DNA from: Melioribacteraceae bacterium
Lineage (GTDB): Bacteria > Bacteroidota > Ignavibacteria > Ignavibacteriales > Melioribacteraceae
Length of the DNA stretch: 64,000 nt
Direction of reading: 5' to 3'
Assembly: GCA_019638015.1 (NCBI GenBank)
Contig: JAHBUP010000001.1
Coordinates: 1,706,424-1,770,423 of the forward strand
Shown here: piece by piece, positions 46,035 to 55,131 of the stretch
Layout of the letters: each line of letters begins with the position of its first letter
Position numbering within the stretch: position 1 is the stretch's first letter
The notes under the pieces: generated by a model
Told to the model about the DNA's origin: nothing
Database searches by the model: none
What the model saw: the letters and a program-made list of their open reading frames with translations, nothing else
Position numbers and translations under genes: made by a program

Positions 46035-46985
46035 ATGGAAACAAACAATCATTTTGATGTAATTGTGATTGGGGGAGGAGCTGCAGGTTTAACAGCGGGG
46101 ATTTACCTCTCAAGAGCGAAAATGAAAACACTTATCCTAAATGAAGGAGCGGTAGGTGGACAGATGGTACTTACTCACGAAATTGCTAATTACCCGGGAA
46201 TAGAAAGTATCAGCGGCTATGAACTAGCCCGAAAGATGAAGGCCCAAGCACAGAATTTTGGCTGCGTTATTAAAAGTAATTTGAAGATTACAAAGATGGA
46301 TCTTGGTGGCGAAATCAAATTCATAACTGTGAATGATAAAATTGAATATTCCTCATTTGCTGTAATAATTGCAACCGGTGGAAAATCTAGAACCATTGGC
46401 GCAGTCGGTGAAGAAAATTTTAAGGGTAAAGGAATATCTTACTGCGCAACTTGTGATGGAGATTTTTTCCAGGACAAAGAAATAATTGTTGTTGGTGGTG
46501 GGAATTCTGCACTTGAGGAAGCCGTTTCTTTAACAAAATATGCGTCCAAAGTAACTGTGGTTCATCAATTCGATCACTTTCAGGCATTAGAGCATTATAT
46601 TGATGAGGCAAAGGCTAATGAAAAAATAGATTTTATTATGGAATCGAAAGTAATAGAGTTTATTGGAAATGAAAAACTTGAAAGAGTGAAAATCCAAAAC
46701 CAGAGAACAAACGAGATTACAGAAATTAAAATTGATGGTGTATTTATTTTTATTGGCTATGTTCCAAACACCGAGAAACTAAATGGTGTTGTCAACTTAA
46801 ATGAATGGCAAGAAATTATCGTTGATAAAAATATGAGCACAAATATTCCTGGAGTTTACGCTGCGGGGGATTCAATCGCAAAGAGGTACAGACAAGTTAC
46901 GACCGCTGTTGCCGATGGCACAATTGCCGCTCTCAGTTCCTCGGAGTATGTCAATAATTATAAAAAGAATCTTGTTGAAGTATAA
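46035..46985 (+). CDS. trxB: Thioredoxin reductase
   Basis: FAD/NAD(P)H flavoprotein of 316 residues. FAD-binding G-G-G-A-A-G-L-T-A-G lies near 13, the redox disulfide is C137-A-T-C140-D-G-D, and the nucleotide-binding G-G-G-N-S-A-L-E-E-A is near 154. The C-terminal FAD motif is G-V-Y-A-A-G-D. It starts directly after the atypical thioredoxin gene, so the pair is probably one functional unit. Normal CxxC in the reductase contrasts with the unusual partner. Confidence 0.92.
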   Translation: METNNHFDVIVIGGGAAGLTAGIYLSRAKMKTLILNEGAVGGQMVLTHEIANYPGIESISGYELARKMKAQAQNFGCVIKSNLKITKMDLGGEIKFITVNDKIEYSSFAVIIATGGKSRTIGAVGEENFKGKGISYCATCDGDFFQDKEIIVVGGGNSALEEAVSLTKYASKVTVVHQFDHFQALEHYIDEAKANEKIDFIMESKVIEFIGNEKLERVKIQNQRTNEITEIKIDGVFIFIGYVPNTEKLNGVVNLNEWQEIIVDKNMSTNIPGVYAAGDSIAKRYRQVTTAVADGTIAALSSSEYVNNYKKNLVEV

Positions 46986-46991
46986 ATTTAC

Positions 46992-47028
46992 AATTCAGAT
47001 TAGAGTGGCTCAAACTCTAATCTGAATT
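46992..47028. terminator. Perfect 15-bp hairpin between convergent trxB and phosphohexomutase gene
   Basis: AATTCAGATTAGAGT and ACTCTAATCTGAATT are exact reverse complements with a 7-nt loop. It fills the gap between two convergent stop codons. Probably a bidirectional terminator, although T runs are short. Confidence 0.75.
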
Positions 47029-47031
47029 TAA

Positions 47032-48387
47032 TCATTTCAACTTTTCCTTAATTATGACCAAATAATCATCAGCATATTTTTGGGCTGTTTTTTTATTTTT
47101 TGCCTCCACTATTGTCCTGATCATCGGTTCAGTATTTGATTTTCTGAAATGAACCCAGTGATCAGCAAAATCTATTTTTATTCCATCCTCATTATTAATT
47201 TTTTCTTTAGAGAATTTTACTTTCAAAGATCTTAGAATTTTATCTGGATTTTGCGAATCAAGCTCTAATTTATTTTTCGCGATAAAATAATTTGGTAAAG
47301 AATTTTTCAACTCACTCATTGTTCCGCCAAATTCTAATAAATGCTGAAGAGCAATCGCGGTTCCGGTTAACGCGTCTCTTCCAAAAACTGCTTTTGGGTA
47401 AATTACTCCTCCGCTACCTTCTCCGCCAATTAACGCTTTTACTTCTTTCATTTTCTTTACAACATTTGCTTCACCAACAGGAGAATAGAACACTTTGCAA
47501 TTATATTGTGATGCCACATCTTCAACCGCGCGGGTGGTTGAAAGATTAACAACTACATTTCCCTTCTTTTTGGAAAGAATAAATTTAACTGCTTGGGTAA
47601 TAGTATTTTCTTCACTAAATGGCTCACCTTTTTCGGTAATTAAAACTAAACGGTCAACATCGGGATCTACAACAATCCCAATATCAGCTCCATATTTTTT
47701 TACAGCTTTCATTGTACCTACTAGATTTTCGGGGATTGGTTCGGGTAATCGGGGGAAGATTCCGCTTTTCTCACAATTAATTTCTATTACTTCACAACCT
47801 AATTTTTTGAGTAATTGCGGCATCGAATAAGAACCGGCTCCATTAACACAATCGAGGAGAACTCTGAATTTTCTTTTTCTGATTTTCGCAAGATTCAAAA
47901 CATCAATCTTTAGTACGGCATCAATATGATCTTCCAATCCTTTTGAATAAGAGGAAAGTTTACCTAATTTATTCCAAGTGCAATAATTTGAATTAGAGGA
48001 CTCGAGTTGAGCTAACATCTTTTTATTTTCTTCGGGTGTCATAAACTCTCCATCTTTATTCAGAAGTTTGAGAGCATTCCATTCATTTGGATTATGACTA
48101 GCAGAAATTTGTATTCCACCGACAGCCTTCAAATTTTTCACATTAAACAATACAGTTGGAGTAGGGCAGATGCCGATATCAATAACATCATTACCTTTAG
48201 CTAATAAAGTACCTTTTACCAGCTCACTCACCATTTGTCCAGTAATCCTCCCATCACTGCCCAAAACTATTTTCCCTTTTCCACAAAAATCGGCATACGC
48301 TGAAGCATATTTCACAATTACATGTGGATCAAGTCCATTGCCAACAATTCCTCTAATACCGGATACACTAACCATCAAGGTGCCCAT
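47032..48387 (-). CDS. glmM: Phosphoglucosamine mutase-like phosphohexomutase
   Basis: Alpha-D-phosphohexomutase of 451 residues. The phosphoserine loop is S-A-S-H-N-P (S97), the metal loop is D-P-D-V-D-R, the sugar loop is G-G-E-G-S-G-G-V-I, and the phosphate-binding loop R-K-S-N-T-E-P-M-I-R is near the C-terminus. Archaeal and Bacteroidota enzymes of this type interconvert glucosamine 6- and 1-phosphate for UDP-GlcNAc synthesis; some family members act on mannose or glucose phosphates, so substrate is not certain. It is divergent from endonuclease III. Confidence 0.83.
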   Translation of the reverse strand: MGTLMVSVSGIRGIVGNGLDPHVIVKYASAYADFCGKGKIVLGSDGRITGQMVSELVKGTLLAKGNDVIDIGICPTPTVLFNVKNLKAVGGIQISASHNPNEWNALKLLNKDGEFMTPEENKKMLAQLESSNSNYCTWNKLGKLSSYSKGLEDHIDAVLKIDVLNLAKIRKRKFRVLLDCVNGAGSYSMPQLLKKLGCEVIEINCEKSGIFPRLPEPIPENLVGTMKAVKKYGADIGIVVDPDVDRLVLITEKGEPFSEENTITQAVKFILSKKKGNVVVNLSTTRAVEDVASQYNCKVFYSPVGEANVVKKMKEVKALIGGEGSGGVIYPKAVFGRDALTGTAIALQHLLEFGGTMSELKNSLPNYFIAKNKLELDSQNPDKILRSLKVKFSKEKINNEDGIKIDFADHWVHFRKSNTEPMIRTIVEAKNKKTAQKYADDYLVIIKEKLK

Positions 48388-48477
48388 AATTCCCTCATAA
48401 AGTTAAAATTACTTATTTTGAATATTATTTTTATAAACAGTTCAAAGTTAATAACTTCATATCAAAAATTGGTGAGA

Positions 48478-49188
48478 ATGAGGGCAGAAATAACCAAAAT
48501 AAATAGATTACTCGTTGAATTTTATGGAGTACCAAAAAGACAAATCCCATTACCTGATCCTCTCGACATGTTGATTGCTACTATTCTTTCTCAAAATACA
48601 AATGATCAAAATTCTTATAAGGCATATCAAAAATTAAAAGATAACTATACGAATTGGGATGAGTTACTATCGGTTCCAACTTTGAAATTAGAGAAACAGA
48701 TTAAAGTTGCTGGATTGGCAAAACAAAAAGCTGCCGCAATTAAAAATGTTGTTTCTGAAATTTCTCAAAGGAACTCAAAAGTAAAACTTGATTTTATTAA
48801 GGAATTTAGTGAGGAGGAAGCTATTGATTACCTTACCTCAATGAAGGGGGTTGGATTAAAAACCGCTAGTTGTGTGCTTTTATTTGCACTCGATAAAAAT
48901 GTTTGTCCCGTTGATACACATGTTCATAGAACGACTAATCGAATTGGAATAGTAAAAGAAAAAACACCCGATAAAACTTTCACATCTTTAAATAACAATT
49001 TCCCAAATAGAATTGCGCATGAGTTTCATACCAACCTAATTAGACTTGGAAGAGAGATATGCAAACCAAATAATCCGATCTGCGGTGTCTGTCCTTTAAT
49101 AAAAATTTGCCAATATGATTTAAAGAATTTTGAAAAGAAAGAATTAGGTAAAAAGAAGGATTTCATGTTGCTGGATAATATTGAATAG
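48478..49188 (+). CDS. nth: Endonuclease III
   Basis: Bifunctional DNA glycosylase/AP lyase for oxidised pyrimidines, 236 residues. The helix-hairpin-helix is M-K-G-V-G-L-K-T-A with catalytic K118, and the aspartate is D136 in C-P-V-D-T-H-V. A 4Fe-4S cluster motif C-x6-C-x2-C-x5-C lies near the C-terminus (C-K-P ... C-G-V-C ... C). The ATG at 48478 with GGTGAG just upstream is chosen; a frame extension to 48322 would overlap the divergent gene and has no ribosome site. Confidence 0.9.
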   Translation: MRAEITKINRLLVEFYGVPKRQIPLPDPLDMLIATILSQNTNDQNSYKAYQKLKDNYTNWDELLSVPTLKLEKQIKVAGLAKQKAAAIKNVVSEISQRNSKVKLDFIKEFSEEEAIDYLTSMKGVGLKTASCVLLFALDKNVCPVDTHVHRTTNRIGIVKEKTPDKTFTSLNNNFPNRIAHEFHTNLIRLGREICKPNNPICGVCPLIKICQYDLKNFEKKELGKKKDFMLLDNIE

Positions 49189-49254
49189 TAAGTTCTGAAA
49201 ATTATAATTGAATTTGAGTAAATTTAAAACGCAAATACAATAGCGGAATATAAT

Positions 49255-50421
49255 ATGAACTCGAAAGTCTCAAGATTACATGTGGTTGACGCTTTACGTG
49301 GTTTTGCAATCGTATCAATTATGCTGTTACATAATATTGAGCATTTTGATTATTATTTTACACCTCCTAATCTGCCGGAATGGATGATTATTCTTGATAA
49401 ATGGATCTGGGATAGTATGTTTTTTATGTTTGGCGGTAAATCATATGCCATATTTGCTCTATTATTTGGATTAACATTTTTTATTCAATCAAAAAATCAA
49501 GAGAATAAGGGAAAAGATTTTAGAGCAAGATTTGCTTGGCGATTAATTCTATTATTTGGATTTGGATTGCTAAATTCATCATTCTATCAAGGGGATATTC
49601 TTTTAATTTATGCGGTGATTGGTTTTGTATTAATTCCAATTGCTAGACTTAGCGATAAAGTTGTGTTTGCAATCGCCATGATTCTTATGATCCAACCTTA
49701 CGAGTTGTATAATCTATTTTTCGCGATTCAAAATCCAACAATGAAAATATTAGATCCGGTTTCATGGTCCTATTTTGCTAAAACTGGTGAATACATAACT
49801 GGCAATTCATTAACAGAAACGTTGATTGGCAATTTAACAACTGGCAAGACAGCAGTTCTTCTTTGGAATTGGGAAAATGGACGCGTGTTTCAGACGGCAT
49901 CATTATTTATGTTTGGAATGTTAGCCGGAAGGAGATCCTTGTTTGTTGTCTCCGATGAAAATTTAATATTTTGGAAAAAGACACTTGTATTTGCTTCAGT
50001 TGCTTTTATTCCACTCTTTTTAATTAAATTCTATCATATTAACTGGATAAACAGTGATGCAATTAACCGACCCTTTGCAACAATAATTTCGTCATGGTCC
50101 AATATGGCATTTATGCTTGTTTTGGTTTCAGGTTTTATTCTTCTTTTTCAAATTGGACTATTTTATAGAATACTAAACATATTCTCTTCCTTCGGTAGAA
50201 TGAGTTTATCAAACTATATAATTCAGTCAATTATCGGATCAGTAATTTATTATGGTTTCGGTTTGGGTTTATACCAATATACTGGAGCTACATATTGTTT
50301 AATGATTGGGATGGTGCTGGCAGTTATTCAAGGGTTTTTTAGTTACTGGTGGATTGGAAAATATAATCAAGGTCCGCTGGAAATTATTTGGCATAAATTA
50401 ACCTGGATTGGGGATAGGTAG
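49255..50421 (+). CDS. DUF418 family membrane protein
   Basis: Polytopic membrane protein of 388 residues with about nine helices. It begins with V-D-A-L-R-G-F-A-I-V-S-I-M-L-L-H-N, a motif shared with acyltransferase-3 proteins, and has the DUF418 C-terminal part (G-R-M-S-L-S-N-Y-I-I-Q-S near 323 and G-P-L-E-I-I-W-H-K-L near 377). Function unknown; a transport or lipid-modification role is often guessed. The downstream region is repeat-rich. Confidence 0.83.
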   Translation: MNSKVSRLHVVDALRGFAIVSIMLLHNIEHFDYYFTPPNLPEWMIILDKWIWDSMFFMFGGKSYAIFALLFGLTFFIQSKNQENKGKDFRARFAWRLILLFGFGLLNSSFYQGDILLIYAVIGFVLIPIARLSDKVVFAIAMILMIQPYELYNLFFAIQNPTMKILDPVSWSYFAKTGEYITGNSLTETLIGNLTTGKTAVLLWNWENGRVFQTASLFMFGMLAGRRSLFVVSDENLIFWKKTLVFASVAFIPLFLIKFYHINWINSDAINRPFATIISSWSNMAFMLVLVSGFILLFQIGLFYRILNIFSSFGRMSLSNYIIQSIIGSVIYYGFGLGLYQYTGATYCLMIGMVLAVIQGFFSYWWIGKYNQGPLEIIWHKLTWIGDR

Positions 50422-50514
50422 GTCATTCAAAGTCTTTAAGTTATTAATAGTCATTTGGTGGTCATTAAGTAATTCATAGTCATTTGGTAGTCATTCATAG
50501 TCATTAGGTAATTC
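50422..50514. repeat. GTCATT-rich degenerate tandem repeat
   Basis: GTCATT occurs six times in about 90 bp, often as TAGTCATTTGGT or GTCATTAAGTAATTC. It lies directly between the DUF418 stop and the orphan sorting-domain pseudogene. Probably slippage-derived. Confidence 0.7.
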
Positions 50515-50526
50515 GTCGTTATAGAA

Positions 50527-50978
50527 TTGATTATATTAGAGACATTTAAGCGCAACTCTCCACAGGATTATTTATTCGCGGATTTCGAACCAAAAAGTGG
50601 AAAAGTAGAATACAGATTAAAGCAGATAGATTTTGATGGAGCATTTAAATACAGTGATTTTGTAGAAGTAAATGTAGAATCACCAACAAAATTTGATTGC
50701 ATCAAAATTATGCAAATCCATTTAATCCGGAGACAACAATAAAATATTCAATTCCATCTGGTGTAGAGACGTCATATATGACGTCTGTACGTGTGTATGA
50801 TGTTTTAGGCAACGAAGTAGCCACATTAGTAAATGAGCCACAACCTGCGGGCAATTACGAAGTGAAGTTTAATGCCAGTTATGCAGAGCATGGTCGAAGT
50901 ATGGCAAGCGGTGTTTATTTGTACAAACTTCTAACAAGCGGATTCTCTTCTGTTAAAAAATTTGTACTTATGAAGTGA
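50527..50978 (+). pseudogene. Orphan, frameshifted T9SS C-terminal module
   Basis: The first part (50527-about 50695) encodes S-G-K-V-E-Y-R-L-K-Q-I-D-F-D-G, the domain that precedes the sorting signal in the 55132 and 58781 genes. The frame then shifts, and the rest (50697-50978) encodes H-Q-N-Y-A-N-P-F-N-P-E-T-T-I to V-K-K-F-V-L-M-K. Comparison with 61250 suggests a one-base deletion just before the N-P-F-N-P segment, in TTTGATTGC versus TTTAGCTTGC. There is no signal peptide or cargo domain, so the module was left behind or copied here. Confidence 0.8.
50763..50790. repeat. 28-bp palindromic element, copy c
   Basis: Arms GTAGAGACGTCATA and TATGACGTCTGTAC pair with a single mismatch. In the pseudogene's sorting domain it sits at the same site and frame as copies a, b and d. 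Confidence 0.9.
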
Positions 50979-51127
50979 TACAAGTAATAAAGCATTTACA
51001 TCAAAACATTAGCCGTGAAAAATACTATTTGCCGTTTAGTAAGATAGTTATGATAATCTATCAAAGAAAGGATCTGTTTACTTTAACGAAGATACATCCT
51101 TGATTTAAAAATAAAAAGAAACTATAA

Positions 51128-54100
51128 ATGCGATTTTTAACTTTAATTCTCACCGTTTTTTTTCTCTCCAAATCGTCTCCTATTGCTCAGCCATCAATGG
51201 AGTATTTAACAATTGACCAGGGACTTTCACAAAATTATATTTTCAGCATTTGCCAGGATTCAAAAGGATTTATCTGGATAGGGACAAAGGACGGACTTAA
51301 TCGCTTCGACGGAAAACGCTTCATTTGTTATCGGCACGATCCTTTTGATTCTTCTTCGCTGTCTGGGAACAGCGTTTCAACCATTTATAAAGATTCAAAA
51401 CACCGCTTATGGGTAGGCACGAATGGCGGTGGATTAAATCTATTCAATCCATCATCACTTGCATTCAAACATTATATTGCTGGACAGAACTCTAAAACCA
51501 TTAGCAGTAACTTTATTTCTTGCATATTCGAATGTAGTAACGGGTTTATCTGGGTGGGAACAAACGACGGTGGACTTAACAGGCTTGACCCGGCAACGGG
51601 TATTATTACACAATTTAAACATAATCCCGACGATCCTAATAGCATCAGTTCCAATTTCATCTCCGGTTTCGGCGAGTCGGATGATAGCATTATCTGGATA
51701 GCTACCGCCAACGGAGGTTTGAATCGATATGATCCTGTAAACAATCAATTCACACATATTCTTCCGAACGACAGAAAAGGGAAAGAGTTGAGATTTATGA
51801 ACGATGCTACTTCAATACTGGTTGATAAAAGTGGACTAATCTGGTTTGGCTCGGCTTCGGGATTGAATCTTTATAATCCTAAAAGCGAATCATTAAAAAG
51901 ATTTCCAATTAATGATTCTGATGGCTATCCATGCTTGATTAATAACATTTTAGAAAGAAACGGTAAACTTTATTTAAGCTCATTCCACACTATTGCCGTG
52001 TTTGATAAACAAACAGAAAAATATTCAATACTTACTGAAACTTCAACGGAGTGGTTTACAAATGCCGCTTGTTTTGATAAATCGGGGATCCTTTGGTTAG
52101 GTACAGGCGGTTGGGGAACGGCAAAATTTAACCCAGAAGCAAACCGCTTTAATTCAAAAAAAGGGACGTTTTTACCTGAAGTATATCCTGCCGCTACCTC
52201 GGTACTTAAAAAATATTTTGGGAATATATCGAAACAATTGCTCGAAGGAAGAGGAACTGAATTTCTGCCTATACGAAAAAATAGTAAAGGAGAATATCTT
52301 GTTGCAACACCTCGAATGGGTTTATTAATAATCGACAGCACAGGTAAATCATTTCAAAAGATAAACAGCAATCCAAGCAATGTTTCCCCGGTACCAGTTT
52401 GGGCTGTGAATGATGTATTCGAAGATAAAGAGAACAATATTTGGATTGCTACGGTGGGAGGAGTTAGCAAGTACGATCCTATCAAAAAAACTTTTACCCA
52501 TCATCGTTTATATGATAATAAAAAAATATCTGCCGAATACATCAACAAATCGGGTGCGGCAGGATATTCGGATATAACAGTTACATTCGTGGATGATGAT
52601 AATATTTTTTGGCTCGGTACGCCGGATAGAGGATTAATAAGGTATGACAATAAGAACAATTCCATCAAGTACTTTTCCTCTGAAGATGGGGGGAGGGAAT
52701 CAATAAATAACGATCATATCCTATCCATCGCTAAGGATGAATTGAATCCCGGTAAATATTTATGGATAGGCACAGAAGGGGGTGGACTAATTCATTTTGA
52801 AAAAACAACAGGTAATTGTACTTGCTATACAACAGAAAAAGGACTACCCAATAACGTTGTTTACGGGATTTTACATGGAAGTGATGGTAATCTTTGGCTC
52901 AGCACAAATAAAGGGATCAGCCGTTTCAACCCGGTAAGTAAAGTATTTAAAAACTATGATGTAGAATCGGGCTTACAGAGCAATGAATTCAACCGGAGAG
53001 AGTATTATCGTAGTCCCGATGGGAAATTATATTTCGGTGGTATTCATGGGTATAATTCTTTTTACCCGGGAAACATAAAAATAAATAGTATTGGTCCTCA
53101 AATAGTTATTACCGCTTTCAAACTGTTCAACAAAAAGATTTCTTTCAAAGAAACTGGTTCTCCGCTTAAAGAATCAATCGAAACTACTACTGAAATCTTA
53201 CTAGATTATTTTCAGAATGTAATTACGTTTGAGTTCGCGGCACTTGAATACTCATCTCCCACTCTTAACACATACAAATATATGCTTGAGGGATTTAATC
53301 ATGAATGGGTTTATTCCGCCAGTACAGGAGAAGCAACTTTCACCAATCTTGACCCCGGTGAATATACATTCCGTGTAAAAGGTGCAAACAGTGATGGAAT
53401 CTGGGGAACCACAGAGGCATCAATTAAGATAATTATACTTCCACCATACTATATGACCTGGTGGTTTAAGACTGCGCTATTTCTGCTTGTTTCACTAATT
53501 GTTGCTTCAATAGTCCGTTATGTTATTTACCGACGAGTAAGAGAAAGAATTATGAAATCGGAACATGAAGCGGCTATGGAGCGGGAACGATTGAGAATTA
53601 CACGCGATCTTCATGATGAAATAGGTTCCAGATTAACTGAACTTAGGATGATTAGCGAGATGGTGGGAGAAAAGGATTTACACGAGTCTGAGATAAAACA
53701 AAAACTTAAAGAACTCTCAATTGCATCGGAAAATGTATCCTCCACTTTTGGAGAAATAGTTTGGTCACTTAATCCTAAAAATGATTCTCTCGAAGAATTA
53801 ATTTCTTTTATAAGTATGCAATCAACCGGTTTTTTAAGCAAGGCAGATATACGATGCAGACTCGAATTGCCGGAGACATTGCCTAATTACATGGTAACAT
53901 CCGAAATAAGGCACAACATAATTTCTACAGTCAAGGAGGTATTGAATAATATTGTAAAACATTCCGGCGCCTCAATTGTTGAAATTAATTTGGTGATTGA
54001 TGAAACTCAATTATTTTTTGAACTGAAGGATGATGGTGTTGGATTCAATATCAATGACACAAGAAAATTAGGAAACGGACTACAAAATATGAGGTCGAGA

Positions 54101-54193
54101 ATCGAAAGCATCGGCGCAACAATTTTTATAGACAGCAAGATTGATAGAGGTACATCTATTAAAATTATTATACCAATAAATCTTTTAAAATAG
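51128..54193 (+). CDS. Propeller-type sensor histidine kinase (HisKA_3)
   Basis: Membrane sensor of 1021 residues. Signal peptide (1-19); a periplasmic double beta-propeller with about ten Reg_prop blades (W-I-G-T-K-D-G-L-N-R-F, W-V-G-T-N-G-G-G-L-N, W-L-G-T-P-D-R-G-L and others, about 25-640); Y_Y_Y domain (about 700-770); membrane helix (about 780-802); dimerisation helix with the phospho-histidine in R-D-L-H-D-E-I-G-S-R (about 828); HATPase with E-V-L-N-N-I-V-K-H-S and D-D-G-V-G-F. Unlike the partial sensor at the window start it has no PAS domain. It is paired with the LuxR-type regulator 71 nt downstream. Confidence 0.92.
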   Translation: MRFLTLILTVFFLSKSSPIAQPSMEYLTIDQGLSQNYIFSICQDSKGFIWIGTKDGLNRFDGKRFICYRHDPFDSSSLSGNSVSTIYKDSKHRLWVGTNGGGLNLFNPSSLAFKHYIAGQNSKTISSNFISCIFECSNGFIWVGTNDGGLNRLDPATGIITQFKHNPDDPNSISSNFISGFGESDDSIIWIATANGGLNRYDPVNNQFTHILPNDRKGKELRFMNDATSILVDKSGLIWFGSASGLNLYNPKSESLKRFPINDSDGYPCLINNILERNGKLYLSSFHTIAVFDKQTEKYSILTETSTEWFTNAACFDKSGILWLGTGGWGTAKFNPEANRFNSKKGTFLPEVYPAATSVLKKYFGNISKQLLEGRGTEFLPIRKNSKGEYLVATPRMGLLIIDSTGKSFQKINSNPSNVSPVPVWAVNDVFEDKENNIWIATVGGVSKYDPIKKTFTHHRLYDNKKISAEYINKSGAAGYSDITVTFVDDDNIFWLGTPDRGLIRYDNKNNSIKYFSSEDGGRESINNDHILSIAKDELNPGKYLWIGTEGGGLIHFEKTTGNCTCYTTEKGLPNNVVYGILHGSDGNLWLSTNKGISRFNPVSKVFKNYDVESGLQSNEFNRREYYRSPDGKLYFGGIHGYNSFYPGNIKINSIGPQIVITAFKLFNKKISFKETGSPLKESIETTTEILLDYFQNVITFEFAALEYSSPTLNTYKYMLEGFNHEWVYSASTGEATFTNLDPGEYTFRVKGANSDGIWGTTEASIKIIILPPYYMTWWFKTALFLLVSLIVASIVRYVIYRRVRERIMKSEHEAAMERERLRITRDLHDEIGSRLTELRMISEMVGEKDLHESEIKQKLKELSIASENVSSTFGEIVWSLNPKNDSLEELISFISMQSTGFLSKADIRCRLELPETLPNYMVTSEIRHNIISTVKEVLNNIVKHSGASIVEINLVIDETQLFFELKDDGVGFNINDTRKLGNGLQNMRSRIESIGATIFIDSKIDRGTSIKIIIPINLLK

Positions 54194-54264
54194 TTATAGC
54201 CAGAATAGGTCATTTCTTATCCGGTTTATTAAAATTAATATAGAGGAGAAACTTTAGGAATATT

Positions 54265-54891
54265 ATGATACGAGTAGCAATTGTTGAGGATGATGAAAAG
54301 AACCGGAATAATCTTATAATTCTTCTTGAGCAATCAAAAGATTTCAGATGTGTAGGCGCTTATCCCGATGCGGAGACAGCCCTTGATGATATTCCAATCA
54401 AATCACCCGAAATCGTTCTGATGGATATAAACCTCCCCGGTATTGATGGAATCGGATGCACTTTCAAATTAAAAGAGACTATGCCGGATTTGCTTGTTGT
54501 TATGCTTACGGTTTATGAAGATACCGGAAAAATATTTCAAGCTCTTAAGGCTGGCGCTGTTGGTTATTTATTAAAACTTACAAAGCCCAATGAAATCTTA
54601 AGTGCGCTCAAAGAAGTTTTGGAAGGGGGCTCACCTATGTCTGCAATTATTGCGAGGAAAGTAGTTCAATCATTTCAAGACGAAAAAAAGAAGCCGGATA
54701 ATAGTAAAAATTCCTTAACCTCAAGAGAAGAGCAAGTTCTCAAACTTTTGGCAAAAGGATTTTTATACAAAGAAATTGCCTCAGAACTTTCTATAAGTGC
54801 CGACACAGTACACAATCATATTCGTAAGATTTACGAGAAGCTTCAAGTTCATTCACGTACCGAAGCTGTTGTAAAGTATCTAAAAACCTAA
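54265..54891 (+). CDS. NarL/FixJ-family response regulator
   Basis: DNA-binding regulator of 208 residues. The receiver domain (about 1-120) has the acidic pocket E8-D9-D10, phospho-acceptor D54 in L-M-D-I-N-L-P-G, T/S switch and K-A-G-A-V-G-Y-L-L-K. The LuxR-type HTH (about 140-205) has L-T-S-R-E-E-Q-V-L-K-L-L and Y-K-E-I-A-S-E-L-S-I-S. GAGGAGAAA at 54244-54252 is near the start. It is almost surely the partner of the upstream kinase. Its targets could include the following T9SS genes, which is inference from position. Confidence 0.93.
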   Translation: MIRVAIVEDDEKNRNNLIILLEQSKDFRCVGAYPDAETALDDIPIKSPEIVLMDINLPGIDGIGCTFKLKETMPDLLVVMLTVYEDTGKIFQALKAGAVGYLLKLTKPNEILSALKEVLEGGSPMSAIIARKVVQSFQDEKKKPDNSKNSLTSREEQVLKLLAKGFLYKEIASELSISADTVHNHIRKIYEKLQVHSRTEAVVKYLKT

Positions 54892-54903
54892 TTTTAGATT
54901 GTC

Positions 54904-55030
54904 ATGCCCTAGTGCTTTTTTAGGGCATCCATAAAAAAGATAAATAGATACCCGCTAAAGGCATTCGGGAATGACAAAAAGGAAAACGTTCGGGTATGAC
55001 AAAAAGGAAAATATTTGGGAATGACTACGG
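54904..55030. repeat. Inverted and tandem repeat cluster (REP-like)
   Basis: ATGCCCTA and TAGGGCAT form an 8-bp hairpin (54904-54928) just after the regulator gene. Then a 25-bp unit starting ATTCGGGAATGAC is repeated two and a half times (54963, 54988, 55013). GTCATGCCC at the left and GGGAATGAC at the right are opposite orientations of one motif, as in dispersed REP-like elements of this phylum. The hairpin might also end transcription. Confidence 0.75.
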
Positions 55031-55131
55031 CGATCACACTTACACAAATGGGCTATTGTATTAGCCGCTGCCGCTAAATAGTTTGCGTTGTGTTTATTAC
55101 ATCTTGATTACAAACCAAAATAAAATATAAA

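Noticed and set aside
48322..48477. N-terminal extension of endonuclease III
   Set aside because: The extra residues are not family-like, overlap the divergent gene and have no ribosome site; ATG 48478 fits better.
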